A stretch of DNA of 64,000 bases from Salinicola corii (GTDB taxonomy: Bacteria; Pseudomonadota; Gammaproteobacteria; Pseudomonadales; Halomonadaceae): NCBI RefSeq assembly GCF_008298015.1, contig NZ_VTPX01000003.1, positions 192,290 through 256,289 on the forward strand, given 5' to 3'. A program made the position numbers and the translations under genes. The notes under the pieces are model-generated. The model saw only the letters and a program-made list of their open reading frames with translations, did not search any database and was not told the DNA's origin. Positions 1-9,868 of this stretch are shown here, piece after piece. The stretch's first letter is position 1, and each line of letters opens with the position of its first letter.

Positions 1-37
1 GCCGCGTCCTGCCCCCAGTCGTTCGGGGAGGCGTTGA

Positions 38-643
38 ATGGGTGTCCGAGAGACCGATCAACAACTCGTCGAGCGCGCGCAGAAGGGAGATACTCGGGCC
101 TTCGATCTTCTGGTCAAAAAATACCAGCACAAGATTCTCGGGCTGATAAGCCGCTACGTCCAGGACCATTCCGAGGTGCAGGATGTTGCTCAAGAGGCGT
201 TCATCAAGGCGTATCGCGCCTTGGGAAGTTTTCGTGCCGAGAGCGCCTTCTATACTTGGATGTATCGCATCGCCATCAATACGGCGAAGAACTATCTGGT
301 GTCCCGTGGGCGACGGCCGCCCGGCAGCGATCTGGACATCAGCGACGCCGAGATCGTCGATCAGAGCGGGCGACTGTCGGATATCGAGTCACCGGAGGCT
401 GCCATCGCCCGCGACCAGCTCGAGTCTGCCGTGTTCGCGGCGATAGAGCAGTTACCCGACGATTTGCGTACCGCGATCACGTTGCGCGAATTCGATGGCC
501 TCTCCTATGAAGATATCGCCACGATCATGGAGTGCCCGGTGGGCACGGTCCGTTCGCGAATCTTCCGGGCGCGCGAGGCCGTCGATAGGCATATTGAGCC
601 ATTGCTGGAACATGGCGCCCAGAATGCTGTCAATGGCTCCTGA
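38..643 (+). CDS. rpoE: RNA polymerase sigma-E factor (AlgU/RpoE)
   Basis: ECF-type sigma factor that directs RNA polymerase to envelope-stress promoters. The 201-residue product has a region 2 near residues 20-90 (YQHKILGLISRY, the DVAQEAF stretch, and the FYTWMYRIA core motif) and a region 4 helix-turn-helix near 135-190 (LREFDGLSYEDIA and CPVGTVRSRIFRARE). Length and motifs match the AlgU/RpoE family closely. The ATG follows a GGGGAGG Shine-Dalgarno. It heads the conserved rpoE-rseA-rseB-mucD order. Its own promoter would lie upstream of the window. The next gene begins unusually far away (289 nt). Confidence 0.97.
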   Translation: MGVRETDQQLVERAQKGDTRAFDLLVKKYQHKILGLISRYVQDHSEVQDVAQEAFIKAYRALGSFRAESAFYTWMYRIAINTAKNYLVSRGRRPPGSDLDISDAEIVDQSGRLSDIESPEAAIARDQLESAVFAAIEQLPDDLRTAITLREFDGLSYEDIATIMECPVGTVRSRIFRAREAVDRHIEPLLEHGAQNAVNGS

Positions 644-932
644 GTCCCGCTGGCACCGCTGCTCGGGTGGGTTCGCCCGATCCCGCTCGACGATGGGGTC
701 ACGAAAGATGAATCGAAAATGAACTGTTGCCGGTTTCCGTCGTCATAGTGGTGCAGGCGATAGTCAAGGCGTCGTCGACTGGTGACATGACAGGCGATCA
801 AGGGCCGGTGAAGAGGGAGTGGGCTGGCGCGTTGCGGTCTTGCGACTGCGATGACGCGCCTTCAGGTGTTGCCCTGGGTGTCGCCGTCATTCAACACGTG
901 GCAAGCCGCAAGGCGAGTGTGAGGGTGTGACT
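644..932. other. rpoE-rseA intergenic stretch, no gene seen
   Basis: 289 nt between the sigma factor and its anti-sigma gene, which are normally only tens of bases apart in this operon. A weak open frame (727-930, TTG start) has no Shine-Dalgarno and no recognisable motif, so it is not called. Nothing else convincing is visible. An internal promoter or a leader RNA is possible but unsupported. Confidence 0.5.
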
Positions 933-1700
933 ATGAAGCAGGTACACGAATCGTTCTCCGCATTGATGGACAACGAGGCCGATGAATTCGATCTGAGACG
1001 AGTACTCAAGACATTGGATGCCTCGTCGCAGGAATCCGATACCTGGCGTCGATACCATCTGGCGCGTAGCATGATACGGCGCGAGCGCGATGCGATCGTC
1101 GATATCGATATTTCCGGCGACGTGATGGCCGCGCTGGTGGACGAACCGGTGCCGGTCCAGGAGCCAGCCGGTCAGCCGGGCAAACGCCACTCCTTCTCCA
1201 TGATGGGTGGCGCCGCCGTCGCTGCCGCCGTGTCGTTGATGGTGATTACGGGAGTCCAGGTATACAACGGCCAGTTCGGCGGCGACACCACGACGGCTTC
1301 CGATGTCGCGACGAGTAGCGGGAATGCCCCTCAGGGCGGAGGCGTGCAGGCCTCGCTGGCCGTCGATGCCGCGCCCAATGACCAGAGCGGTGCGATGCAG
1401 GCTTCCATGCAGGCGCCGGTATCAAACGGGTTGCCCTATTCGCTGGATGGCGGCGGCTTGGGTAACGGTAACGGCCTGATGACTGTCGGTGAACAGGTCA
1501 TGCGGCCGATGTTTCTGTCACCAAATGCCCGCCAGTCGCCCAGCGTCGATCTCGAGCAGGCGCAAACGCTGGAATCCTATCTCGAACGTCACTCGATCGG
1601 TGCCGCCTACAGCACGGGTGACAACTGGATGCCGCTACTTCGTACGCCAGGTTCGCTGTCCGCGCAGGCGGATGGGGCTGGAGCCACGGAAGCGCGCTGA
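933..1700 (+). CDS. rseA: Anti-sigma-E factor RseA/MucA
   Basis: Membrane-spanning anti-sigma factor that holds sigma-E inactive at the inner membrane until regulated proteolysis releases it. The 255-residue product starts with the typical cytoplasmic sigma-binding domain (QVHESFSALMDNEADEFDL, then W-x-R-Y-H-L at about 38-43). It has one membrane helix at about residues 90-110 and a low-complexity periplasmic part. ATG 933 is preferred over the in-frame GTG at 927 because GAGG lies at proper distance. The stop overlaps the rseB start (TGATG), implying translational coupling. It is slightly longer than E. coli RseA, mostly in the periplasmic part. Confidence 0.93.
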   Translation: MKQVHESFSALMDNEADEFDLRRVLKTLDASSQESDTWRRYHLARSMIRRERDAIVDIDISGDVMAALVDEPVPVQEPAGQPGKRHSFSMMGGAAVAAAVSLMVITGVQVYNGQFGGDTTTASDVATSSGNAPQGGGVQASLAVDAAPNDQSGAMQASMQAPVSNGLPYSLDGGGLGNGNGLMTVGEQVMRPMFLSPNARQSPSVDLEQAQTLESYLERHSIGAAYSTGDNWMPLLRTPGSLSAQADGAGATEAR

Positions 1701-2758
1701 TGCTTCGGTTTTACCTTGGGGCTGTGGCTATCAGTCTGTTCACGCTGCCGGGCGCCGTGCTGGCGCAGTCGCACGGCGAGGCAAGAGCGGCCACGGAGAG
1801 CTTCGACTGTCGCGAGTTGGCCAAAGCGGATGATGACGTCTCTCCCAGGGCGCTGTTCCTGCGAAGCCTCTGGGCCAGCCACTGCTACAACTTCCAGGCC
1901 CGCGCCGTACGCATCAGCTACGATGGCGTCAGGACGCTGGCGCTGACCCATCGGGTGGAGAAAGGTGTCGAGACCGAAGTCGCCCGGTTTCTCGACGGCC
2001 CGCCCGTCGCGGTCAAGAAGCGGGGCAGCGTGAGCCAGGATTCCAGCCAGGCCGCGCTCGATTTCACGGCTGGGGTCGCACCGGGCGCCCTGACCGCTCA
2101 AATCGTCGAACATTACGAACTCCAGCCGATGGAGCTGGAGCGGGTCGCGGGGCGTTCGGCGTGGCGTCTCGATATCGAACCACAGGACGGACTCCGCTAC
2201 GGTTATCGTCTGTGGCTGGACAGCGAGACATCGCTGCCGTTGAAGCGCGAGATGATCGGTGTCGATGGCCAGATTCTCGAGACCTTTCAGATAACCGACC
2301 TGCAGTCACCCTCGCTGTATCCCGAAACGCTCCGCCTGGGCCCCGGTCATCGCCCCGTCGATTCGCCGTGGCAGGCTCAATGGCTGCCGGATGGTTTCAC
2401 GCCACAGCCGATCCCTCCCGATAGCCCAAGACAGAGTGAGCGCGCCGAGCATCGGATGTACAGCGACGGCTTGACCAGTATCAGTCTGTTCGTCGAACCC
2501 CTCGCGGGTGACCAGCACCCGCTGTTGGCCGGGATTCATCGTTTGGGTATTTCCCACGCCGCGGTTCGCCATGTGATCCATCAGGGCAGACCGATGCAGA
2601 TACTGGTGTTGGGTGAAGCCCCCGCGGAAGTGCTTGCGCGTATCGCCTCGGGAGTGACATGGGACGAGGGGAGCGGCGGCGGCGTCGACCGGGTCGTCGG
2701 CGACACGCAGGGGCAGCAGAAGGACGCTAGCGCCGAGACCTCCACTCCCGGTTCCTGA
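1700..2758 (+). CDS. rseB: Sigma-E regulatory protein RseB/MucB
   Basis: Periplasmic protein that binds RseA and shields it from the site-1 protease DegS, and also senses mislocalised lipoproteins or LPS (family knowledge). The 352-residue product has an N-terminal signal peptide (about residues 1-22, cleavage after VLA-Q). An MucB/RseB N-terminal lipid-sensing domain follows (FLRSLWASHCYNFQARAVRISYDG..., GYRLWLDSETSLPLKRE near 170-185). The C-terminal domain contains the MYSDGLTSISLFVEP motif near 254. It overlaps rseA by one base. The C-terminal tail beyond about 330 is low-complexity. Confidence 0.94.
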   Translation: MLRFYLGAVAISLFTLPGAVLAQSHGEARAATESFDCRELAKADDDVSPRALFLRSLWASHCYNFQARAVRISYDGVRTLALTHRVEKGVETEVARFLDGPPVAVKKRGSVSQDSSQAALDFTAGVAPGALTAQIVEHYELQPMELERVAGRSAWRLDIEPQDGLRYGYRLWLDSETSLPLKREMIGVDGQILETFQITDLQSPSLYPETLRLGPGHRPVDSPWQAQWLPDGFTPQPIPPDSPRQSERAEHRMYSDGLTSISLFVEPLAGDQHPLLAGIHRLGISHAAVRHVIHQGRPMQILVLGEAPAEVLARIASGVTWDEGSGGGVDRVVGDTQGQQKDASAETSTPGS

Positions 2759-2827
2759 GCCGCCATCCGGTGCCACCAATATCCAGCCCGCGGCGCTTGT
2801 CGCCGCAAAGAAACTTTACATCCCGTT

Positions 2828-2854
2828 GAACTCTTGCCGTCTTTTCTTATCAAT
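2828..2854 (+). promoter_or_regulatory. Candidate sigma-E promoter for mucD
   Basis: GAACTC (2828-2833), a 16-nt spacer, then TCAAT (2850-2854). This resembles the sigma-E -35 GAACTT and -10 TCAAA/TCTGA elements. It lies about 140 nt before mucD, a known sigma-E regulon member elsewhere. A second GAAACTT is at 2810-2816. The match is partial and short, so this is a candidate only. Confidence 0.35.
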
Positions 2855-2991
2855 GAGAGTGTCGCCGTGTCCTGCCTCCAGGTGCGGCGGGGTTCGATGC
2901 GCGAGGTTCTTTCGTGACGTTTACCCCTTGGGCATCGATCTGTTCAACGTGTGGCTCTCCAGAGTCTTTATCCAGTGTTTAGGAGTGTTTA

Positions 2992-4407
2992 ATGGAACGC
3001 ATGACAAGATGGTTCGCTCCGTGGCTGCTGATGGTCGTCACTCTGCTCGCTTTCCAGACCGCTCAGGCGCGCGAGCTGCCGGATTTCACCGAATTGGTCA
3101 AGCAGGCTGCTCCCGGGGTGGTGAATATCTCCACGACCAGCAGTGTCAGCGCACCCGCCGGGCCCTACGGCCAGCAGGATGTTCCCGAGATTTTCCGCCG
3201 TTTCTTCGGTGATCAGATGCCGCCGATGCCCGGGATACCGCAGGGCGAGGAGGAGCGCAAGTCGCTGGGTTCGGGATTCGTCATTCGCAAGGATGGCTAT
3301 ATTCTGACCAATGCCCATGTGGTCAAGGATGCCGACGAGATCATGGTCCGGCTCAACGACCGGCGCGAGCTACCCGCCAAGCTGGTGGGCTCCGATGCTC
3401 GAACCGACGTGGCGCTCTTGAAGGTCGATGCCAACGATCTGCCCACGCTCAAGATCGGGAATTCGGATGATCTGGAAGCCGGCGAGTGGGTTGCCGCCAT
3501 CGGTTCGCCATTCGGCTTCGATCACTCGGTAACGGCGGGTATCGTCAGTGCCATCAACAGGACGCTGCCAAGCGAGACCTACGTGCCGTTCATCCAGACC
3601 GACGTCGCCATCAACCCGGGTAATTCCGGCGGTCCGCTGTTCAATCTCGACGGCGAAGTCGTTGGTATCAATTCGCAGATCTACACCCGAAGCGGCGGTT
3701 TCATGGGGCTCTCCTTCGCTGTTCCGATCAGCGTCGCCATGAACGTCGCCGACCAGTTGCGCACCGAAGGCCATGTCAGCCGTGGCTGGCTGGGTGTGGT
3801 GATCCAGCCGGTCTCCAAGGATCTCGCCGAATCGTTCGGGCTCGACGGCACCAGCGGTGCGCTGGTCTCCGATGTCAGCGACGACAGCCCGGCCAAGAAA
3901 GCGGGGCTCGAGGCAGGCGACGTCATTTTGAGTGCCAATGGTGCCGATATCGATGACTCCACGACGCTTCCCCGTCTGATCGGCCAGGTGGCACCGGGCG
4001 ACGAGGTGGAGCTCCAGGTCATGCGCAACGGCGACAAGCGTGAAGTGGACGTTACCGTGGGCGATTGGCCGGAAGAGATGGCTGCCAATGGGGCGCCGTC
4101 CTCTCGGTCTGCCGATGATCAAACCAAGCTGGGAATCGCGATCAGCGATCTCAGCGATCAGGAAAAGCAGCAGTTGGATATCGATGAGGGCGCGCTTGTT
4201 CGTCGTGTCGATCCGCGCGGCGCGGCGGCCGCAGCCGGGATTCAGCCGGGCGATGTCATCGTCGGCTTCGACCAGAAACCGGTCGAGAGCGCCGATCAAC
4301 TGATCGACGCGGTCAAGAAGGTGGACGACGATCGCGCCATCCCGGTACGTATCGTGCGCGACGGCAACTCGTTGTTCGTGGCACTGCGCCTGAAGGCCAA
4401 GGGCTGA
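2992..4407 (+). CDS. mucD: Periplasmic serine endoprotease MucD/DegP-like
   Basis: HtrA-family protease/chaperone that degrades misfolded periplasmic proteins. The 471-residue product has a signal peptide (cleavage about residue 26, AQA-R). The trypsin-like domain carries the catalytic triad His109 (TNAHVV), Asp139 (RTDVALL) and Ser212 (GNSGGP). Two PDZ domains lie at about 262-350 and 375-465. The start is set by AGGAG at 2981-2985. Position after rseB and length match MucD of Pseudomonas better than E. coli DegQ or DegS. Probably expressed from its own promoter in the 233-nt gap as well as with the rpoE operon. Confidence 0.95.
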   Translation: MERMTRWFAPWLLMVVTLLAFQTAQARELPDFTELVKQAAPGVVNISTTSSVSAPAGPYGQQDVPEIFRRFFGDQMPPMPGIPQGEEERKSLGSGFVIRKDGYILTNAHVVKDADEIMVRLNDRRELPAKLVGSDARTDVALLKVDANDLPTLKIGNSDDLEAGEWVAAIGSPFGFDHSVTAGIVSAINRTLPSETYVPFIQTDVAINPGNSGGPLFNLDGEVVGINSQIYTRSGGFMGLSFAVPISVAMNVADQLRTEGHVSRGWLGVVIQPVSKDLAESFGLDGTSGALVSDVSDDSPAKKAGLEAGDVILSANGADIDDSTTLPRLIGQVAPGDEVELQVMRNGDKREVDVTVGDWPEEMAANGAPSSRSADDQTKLGIAISDLSDQEKQQLDIDEGALVRRVDPRGAAAAAGIQPGDVIVGFDQKPVESADQLIDAVKKVDDDRAIPVRIVRDGNSLFVALRLKAKG

Positions 4408-4439
4408 CCGGCGTTGGTCGGCAGCCTACGGCTATCCGC

Positions 4440-4479
4440 CACACGGCCCCGCTTCGGCGGGGCCGTGTGCTTTGGGCTT
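4440..4479 (+). terminator. Hairpin terminator after mucD
   Basis: A 13-bp perfect GC-rich stem (4440-4452 with 4457-4469) closed by a TTCG tetraloop, 33 nt after the mucD stop. It is followed by CTTTGGGCTT, a weak T-rich tail. It probably ends the rpoE-mucD transcript before lepA. Confidence 0.75.
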
Positions 4480-4626
4480 GTTGCTGTCCTTGCCCCGGTC
4501 ATGTCGGTACAATGCGCCACATTCGTCATCGACCGCACGCGGGAAGAGAACGGCACCCATCGGCGTTTTCTCGGCAACAGCGCCACCGTGTGGACTGCGC
4601 GCGTACAAATTACCGGTAAGGCTTAA

Positions 4627-6444
4627 ATGGCAGACGCTGCAAGTAACGAGCAACTGAAGTTCATCCGCAACTTCTCGATCATCGCCCACATCGACCACGG
4701 CAAGTCCACTCTCGCCGACCGCATCATCCAGTTCTGCGGCGGGCTGACGGAGCGTGAGTTGAAGGAGCAGGTGCTCGACTCGATGGACCTCGAGCGCGAG
4801 CGCGGCATTACCATCAAGGCCCAGTCGGTCACGCTCGACTATCGGGCTCAGGACGGCAATACCTATCAGCTCAATTTCATCGACACGCCGGGCCACGTCG
4901 ACTTCTCCTACGAAGTGTCGCGCTCGCTTTACGCCTGCGAGGGGGCGCTGCTGGTGGTCGATGCCGCCCAGGGGGTCGAGGCGCAGTCGGTTGCCAACTG
5001 CTACACCGCCATCGAGCAGAATCTCGAAGTGCTCCCGGTGCTCAACAAGATGGACCTGCCCCAGGCGGATCCGGACAAAGTCGCTCACGAGATCGAGGAG
5101 ATCATCGGCCTCGAAGCGCAAGATGCCGTACGCGTCTCGGCCAAGAGCGGTCTCAACATCGACCTGCTGCTCGAGCGGCTGGTGCGGGACATCCCACCGC
5201 CCAAGGGAGACCGCGAGGGTCATCTGCAAGCGCTGATCATCGACTCATGGTTCGACAACTATCAGGGCGTCGTGTCGCTGGTGCGTCTGTTCGACGGCAC
5301 GCTGAAGAAGGGCGACAAGATACAGATGAAGTCGACCGGTCGCGACTGGGAGGTGACCGATATCGGCTACTTCACGCCCAAGCAGAACTCCACCGGTATC
5401 CTGAGAGCGGGAGAGGTGGGTTTCGTCATTGCCGGGATCAAGGACATCCAAGGTGCACCCGTCGGGGATACCATCACCCATACCAAGACCAAGGACGTGC
5501 CACGCCTGCCAGGTTTCCAGAAAGTGAAGCCGCAGGTCTACGCGGGCATGTTCCCGGTCAGCTCCGACGATTACGAGGATTTCCGTGACGCACTCGAGAA
5601 GCTGGCGCTCAACGACGCCTCGCTCGACTACGTGCCGGAGAATTCCGATGCGCTCGGGTTCGGTTTCCGCGTCGGCTTCCTCGGTACGCTGCACATGGAG
5701 ATCGTCCAGGAGCGCCTGGAGCGCGAATACGACATCGATCTGCTGACCACGGCGCCCACGGTCAATTACGAGATCCTGATGGACAACGGTGAGTTGGTCA
5801 CCATCTCCAACCCGTCGAAACTGCCCGACATGGCCAACGTGTCGGAGATGCGCGAGCCAATCGTGCGCGCCACCATTCTGGTGCCGCAGGAGTACGTGGG
5901 CAACGTCATCTCGGAATGCGTCAACCGCCGTGGGGTCCAGCTCGACATGCAGGTGCTCGGCAGCCAGATGCAGCTCGTCTATGAACTGCCGATGGCCGAG
6001 GTCGTGATGGATTTCTTCGATCGGCTCAAGTCGATCTCCAAGGGTTACGCTTCCCTCGACTACAGCTTCGAGAGATTCGACGCGGCCAAGCTGGTGCGCC
6101 TGGACATCCTCATCAATGGCGATCGCGTCGACGCGCTGGCGCTGATCATCCATCGCGACCATGCCCACTCCCGTGGTCGCATCCTGGTCGACAAGATGAA
6201 GGAGCTGATACCACGTCAGATGTTCGACGTGGCGGTTCAGGCGACGATCGGTGGCCATGTCGTGGCTAGGTCCACGGTCAAGGCGCTGCGCAAGAACGTG
6301 ACGGCCAAATGCTATGGCGGTGACACCACGCGCAAGAAGAAACTGCTGGAGAAGCAGAAAGCCGGCAAGAAACGCATGAAACAAGTGGGTCGCGTCGAAA
6401 TACCCCAGGATGCGTTTCTCGCCGTTCTCAAAGTGAACGAGTAG
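4627..6444 (+). CDS. lepA: Elongation factor 4 (back-translocating GTPase LepA)
   Basis: Ribosome-associated translational GTPase that remodels stalled ribosomes. The 605-residue product has G1 AHIDHGKST (about 20), G3 DTPGH (about 79), G4 NKMD (about 133), an EF-G-like domain II, and the LepA-specific C-terminal domain ending [17 protein letters not shown]. It is full length; E. coli LepA is 599. It is followed after 11 nt by lepB, the classic lepA-lepB pair. Confidence 0.98.
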   Translation: MADAASNEQLKFIRNFSIIAHIDHGKSTLADRIIQFCGGLTERELKEQVLDSMDLERERGITIKAQSVTLDYRAQDGNTYQLNFIDTPGHVDFSYEVSRSLYACEGALLVVDAAQGVEAQSVANCYTAIEQNLEVLPVLNKMDLPQADPDKVAHEIEEIIGLEAQDAVRVSAKSGLNIDLLLERLVRDIPPPKGDREGHLQALIIDSWFDNYQGVVSLVRLFDGTLKKGDKIQMKSTGRDWEVTDIGYFTPKQNSTGILRAGEVGFVIAGIKDIQGAPVGDTITHTKTKDVPRLPGFQKVKPQVYAGMFPVSSDDYEDFRDALEKLALNDASLDYVPENSDALGFGFRVGFLGTLHMEIVQERLEREYDIDLLTTAPTVNYEILMDNGELVTISNPSKLPDMANVSEMREPIVRATILVPQEYVGNVISECVNRRGVQLDMQVLGSQMQLVYELPMAEVVMDFFDRLKSISKGYASLDYSFERFDAAKLVRLDILINGDRVDALALIIHRDHAHSRGRILVDKMKELIPRQMFDVAVQATIGGHVVARSTVKALRKNVTAKCYGGDTTRKKKLLEKQKAGKKRMKQVGRVEIPQDAFLAVLKVNE

Positions 6445-6455
6445 GAAAACACTTC

Positions 6456-7244
6456 ATGGATTTTTCGTTGTTACTGGTGTTGGCTGTCGCCATCACGGGG
6501 CTCGTCTGGCTGTTGGACAGCCTGTTTTGGCGTCGTCCCCGTCGCCAGCGTCAGCAGGCGGCCGCCGCAGCGCAGGGTAATGAAAAGTCGGTAGGCTACA
6601 AGGATCCCTGGCCGGTCGATTATGCCCGCTCTTTTTTTCCCGTGTTACTGATCGTCCTGGTACTGCGTAGTTTCGTCATCGAACCCTTCCAGATTCCTTC
6701 CGGTTCCATGCGTCCGACCCTGGAAGTCGGCGATTTCATCCTGGTCAACAAGTTCAGCTACGGGCTTCGCCTGCCGGTCATCAACACCGAAATCGCGGAT
6801 GTCGGAGAACCTAAGCGCGGTGACGTCATGGTATTTCGGTTCCCCCAGGATCCCTCGGTCAACTTCATCAAGCGCGTCATTGGGCTGCCTGGTGATCGCA
6901 TCCGTTACGAGAACAAGCAGCTCTACGTCAACGGCAAGCCGGTGCCTAAATCCATGACCGATCCCGATCCCGCCGAGGCGCCCGGAGAAGAACTGTTCGA
7001 AGAGCATCTCGGCGATGTCGATCACCGGATCTTCAACAATCCGCAGAGCCCGGGGCCGCAGATGCGGGAGATCGTCGTACCCGATCATGAATACTTCATG
7101 ATGGGCGACAACCGTGATCACTCCAATGACAGTCGCTACTGGGGATTCGTGCCGGAGAAGAACATCGTCGGCAAGGCGTTCGCCGTGTGGATGCACTGGG
7201 ATGGCGGATTGCCTAGCTTCAGTACGGTACGCCAGATAAACTGA
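6456..7244 (+). CDS. lepB: Signal peptidase I
   Basis: Inner-membrane protease that removes signal peptides from exported proteins. The 262-residue product has membrane helices at about 4-22 and 58-76. Catalytic Ser84 lies in IPSGSM and Lys139 in FIKRVIG, together with the [14 protein letters not shown] box near 212-225. Length is in the normal range. Probably co-transcribed with lepA (11-nt gap). A long hairpin starts 16 nt after the stop codon. Confidence 0.97.
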   Translation: MDFSLLLVLAVAITGLVWLLDSLFWRRPRRQRQQAAAAAQGNEKSVGYKDPWPVDYARSFFPVLLIVLVLRSFVIEPFQIPSGSMRPTLEVGDFILVNKFSYGLRLPVINTEIADVGEPKRGDVMVFRFPQDPSVNFIKRVIGLPGDRIRYENKQLYVNGKPVPKSMTDPDPAEAPGEELFEEHLGDVDHRIFNNPQSPGPQMREIVVPDHEYFMMGDNRDHSNDSRYWGFVPEKNIVGKAFAVWMHWDGGLPSFSTVRQIN

Positions 7245-7259
7245 TTCTTATATAACCCG

Positions 7260-7306
7260 CCACCGATCCCGCGCCGGGCCTGACAGGCCCGGCGCGGGAT
7301 CGGTGG
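7260..7306 (+). promoter_or_regulatory. Long perfect hairpin in the rnc leader (candidate RNase III site)
   Basis: A perfect inverted repeat with 22-nt arms (7260-7281 and 7285-7306) and a 3-nt loop. It lies in the lepB-rnc gap, ending about 104 nt before the rnc start. There is no T-run after it, so it is not a standard terminator. In E. coli the rnc leader contains a hairpin cut by RNase III as negative autoregulation. The position and length (two helical turns) fit the same role, but this is inference. Confidence 0.6.
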
Positions 7307-7410
7307 CCAGCGGCAGGAATCGCATGGCGGGCGACGGGACTTCCCCGCGCCCGCTTTGCTTCGAATGCAACGACTCTTCGTTTCAAAGACAACGACTCAA
7401 TGGGAATGAC

Positions 7411-8106
7411 GTGAGTGATCCTCTGCAAGGCTTCAGCCGTCGTATTGGCCACGACTTCCGTGACCCGACGCTGTTGGAACTGGCGCTGACGCACCGGAGC
7501 GTGGGCGGCGCCAACAATGAGCGACTCGAGTTTCTGGGAGACTCGATCGTCAATTTCGTGATCGGCGAAGCGCTGTTCAAGCGATTTCCGGCCGCTCGGG
7601 AAGGGCAGTTGTCCCGCCTGCGTGCCGGATTGGTCAAGGGACAGACCCTTGCCGTGGTAGCGCGTGAGTTCGAGCTAGGAGAATGTCTGCGGTTGGGCTC
7701 GGGCGAGATGAAGAGCGGCGGCCATCGTCGCGACTCCATCCTTGCTGACGCGCTGGAAGGGGTGATTGGTGCGATCTATCTCGATGCCGGCATGGACGTG
7801 GCCCGCAGCCGGGTGCTGGCCTGGTTCGGGACACGGCTGGAGGCGATCGATCTGCACAACACGCAAAAAGATCCCAAGACGCGACTTCAGGAGTTCCTGC
7901 AGTCCCGCCAGCAGGCGCTGCCGCGATACGAGGTGATCTCGGTGGAGGGCGAAGCCCACGCCCAGACCTTCAGCGTCGAGTGCCACGTCTCCATGCTGGA
8001 CGAGTCGCCGACGCTGGGCGAAGGCTCCAGCCGGCGGATCGCCGAACAGCAAGCCGCCGAGCTTGCGTTGTCCAAACTCGAACCATCAAAGGGCAAGCGC
8101 CAATGA
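7411..8106 (+). CDS. rnc: Ribonuclease III
   Basis: Double-strand-specific endoribonuclease for rRNA and mRNA processing. With the GTG start at 7411 the product is 231 residues (E. coli 226). It has the signature [12 protein letters not shown] at about 36-47 with metal-binding Glu40/Asp44, a second acidic cluster ([15 protein letters not shown]), and a C-terminal dsRNA-binding domain (KTRLQEFLQ... [13 protein letters not shown]). Upstream in-frame ATG 7324 would add an unrelated tail. The Shine-Dalgarno is weak. The last bases overlap the era start (ATGA). Confidence 0.95.
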   Translation: MSDPLQGFSRRIGHDFRDPTLLELALTHRSVGGANNERLEFLGDSIVNFVIGEALFKRFPAAREGQLSRLRAGLVKGQTLAVVAREFELGECLRLGSGEMKSGGHRRDSILADALEGVIGAIYLDAGMDVARSRVLAWFGTRLEAIDLHNTQKDPKTRLQEFLQSRQQALPRYEVISVEGEAHAQTFSVECHVSMLDESPTLGEGSSRRIAEQQAAELALSKLEPSKGKRQ

Positions 8107-9002
8107 CACAGAGCTGTGGTTTCGTCGCTATCGTCGGGCGTCCCAACGTGGGTAAATCGACGCTGATGAACCGCATCCTGGGGCAGAAGATCTCCATCAC
8201 CTCCCGGCGTCCGCAAACCACGCGCCATCAGGTCATGGGCATCAAGACGATCGATGAAGCGCAGTTCATCTACGTCGATACCCCGGGTATCCACCTGCAG
8301 ACCCGGGACCGCAACAAGGCGATCAACCGCTTCATGAATCAGGCGGCCACCCAGGCGCTGCGCGACGTCGACTGTGTGGTGTTCCTGGTCGACCGCACAC
8401 GCTGGACGGACGAGGACCAGGTCGTTCTCGACAAGCTCACCCACGTGCAGGCGCCGGTGATCCTGGCGGTCAACAAGGTCGATTGGCTGGAGGACAAGAC
8501 GACGTTGCTGCCGTGGCTGGAATCGCTCTCCGCCAGGCGCGAGTTCGCCGCCATTCTGCCGATCTCGGCCAAACACGGTACCAACGTGCCGGAGCTCGAG
8601 GGCGAGGTCGCCAAGCGCTTGCCGGAAGGCGTGCACTATTTCCCGGACGACCAGATCACCGACAAGAGCCAGCGTTTTCTGGCCGCCGAGCTGGTGCGCG
8701 AGAAGGTCATGCGCCAGTTGGGTGACGAGTTGCCCTACCAGATGACCGTCGAGATCGAGGAGTTCCGCGACGAGGGCAAGGTCATCCACATCAGCGCGTT
8801 GATGTTGGTCGAGCGACAGGGCCAGAAGAAGATTCTGATCGGCGACAAGGGGGAGCGGATCAAGAAGATCGGCATCGAAGCGCGCCAGGAGATGGAGCGG
8901 GCTTTCGACAGCAAGGTCATGCTCAACCTGTGGGTCAAGGTCAAGCGCGGCTGGTCGGACGATGATCGGGCGCTGAAGAGCCTTGGCTACAATCTCGATT
9001 GA
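8103..9002 (+). CDS. era: GTPase Era
   Basis: Ras-like GTPase that binds 16S rRNA and assists 30S ribosome maturation. The 299-residue product has G1 GRPNVGKST (about 11), switch residues around [13 protein letters not shown]3 DTPG, and G4 NKVD (about 123). The C-terminal KH domain has the [11 protein letters not shown] loop near 248. The start is the ATGA overlap with rnc. The rnc-era-recO order is conserved. Confidence 0.97.
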   Translation: MTQSCGFVAIVGRPNVGKSTLMNRILGQKISITSRRPQTTRHQVMGIKTIDEAQFIYVDTPGIHLQTRDRNKAINRFMNQAATQALRDVDCVVFLVDRTRWTDEDQVVLDKLTHVQAPVILAVNKVDWLEDKTTLLPWLESLSARREFAAILPISAKHGTNVPELEGEVAKRLPEGVHYFPDDQITDKSQRFLAAELVREKVMRQLGDELPYQMTVEIEEFRDEGKVIHISALMLVERQGQKKILIGDKGERIKKIGIEARQEMERAFDSKVMLNLWVKVKRGWSDDDRALKSLGYNLD

Positions 9003-9078
9003 CGAGCCGATCTCCCGATCGACGAAATGATTCGAGCAGGGAACTGCGAACTGCGCTTCCTCTCAAGAGGCATTGGCA

Positions 9079-9789
9079 ATGACGCCCCAGCCGGCTTATC
9101 TGCTGCACAAGCGGCCCTATCGGGAAACCAGCGCCCTGGTGGACGTCATCACGCTGGAGCACGGCCATATCCGCGCCGTCGCCCAGGGCGTGCAGCGGGC
9201 GGGGAGCAAGTCTCGCGCCAAGCTGCAGCCTTTTGCGCCACTGCATCTGACCTGGATCGGCGACGGCGATCTCAAGCGCCTGCGGATGATGGAAACCACC
9301 CAGAGCGCCGTGTTACTGGCCGGTGAAGGCTTGCTTTGTGGGCTCTACGCCAATGAGCTGCTGACGCGAGCGCTGCCAGTCGGGCTGCCGACGGGCGATC
9401 TCTTCGCCATCTACGCCTGGACGATCGAGCGGCTGACCCGTCCGGCCGAACGTGCCACCAGCCTCAGGCGCCTCGAGATCACGCTGCTGGAGGCACTGGA
9501 CGCCGAGCCGATCTTTCTCGAGACGGACGACAGTCCGCTCGATCCCTCCACTCGCTACACCTACGTTGCCGAGAGCCGCCGCTTCAGGCCCATTGGCGCG
9601 CAGCACCCCGGTTGGGATGGCCGCAGCCTCAAGCTGCTGGCGCGCGGCGACTGGGACGCGTCCGGGCTGGCTGGCCTGAGCAAGGCATTGACCCGAGCGG
9701 CACTGGCGCCGCTGATCGGCAACCAGCCGCTACGCTCCCGGGAACTGATGCAACGGCTCAGTCAGCGCCGTCGTCAGGGGCGTGCCTGA
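9079..9789 (+). CDS. recO: DNA repair protein RecO
   Basis: Works with RecF and RecR to load RecA onto SSB-coated single-stranded DNA. The 236-residue product has the N-terminal OB-fold ([18 protein letters not shown], then [13 protein letters not shown] near 41-53) and a helical C-terminal domain. ATG 9079 is preferred over TTG 9073 because CAAGAGG (9064-9070) is well spaced. Third gene of the rnc-era-recO operon and followed by pdxJ, as in E. coli. Confidence 0.94.
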   Translation: MTPQPAYLLHKRPYRETSALVDVITLEHGHIRAVAQGVQRAGSKSRAKLQPFAPLHLTWIGDGDLKRLRMMETTQSAVLLAGEGLLCGLYANELLTRALPVGLPTGDLFAIYAWTIERLTRPAERATSLRRLEITLLEALDAEPIFLETDDSPLDPSTRYTYVAESRRFRPIGAQHPGWDGRSLKLLARGDWDASGLAGLSKALTRAALAPLIGNQPLRSRELMQRLSQRRRQGRA

Positions 9790-9868
9790 CTCTCGCCATC
9801 GCCGGGGCGGGGAGAGCGTCCCCGGCCTGGGTCCTCTTATCTTTCACCGCTCCAAGGAGCCTGAGTTC

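Noticed and set aside
727-930. Short frame between rpoE and rseA
   Set aside because: TTG start without Shine-Dalgarno, no conserved features, ends over the rseA start.
3370-4299. Long minus-strand open frame opposite mucD
   Set aside because: Composition shadow of mucD; no family-like sequence.
5245-6384. Minus-strand open frame opposite lepA
   Set aside because: Composition shadow of lepA, low-complexity His/Asp/Leu pattern.
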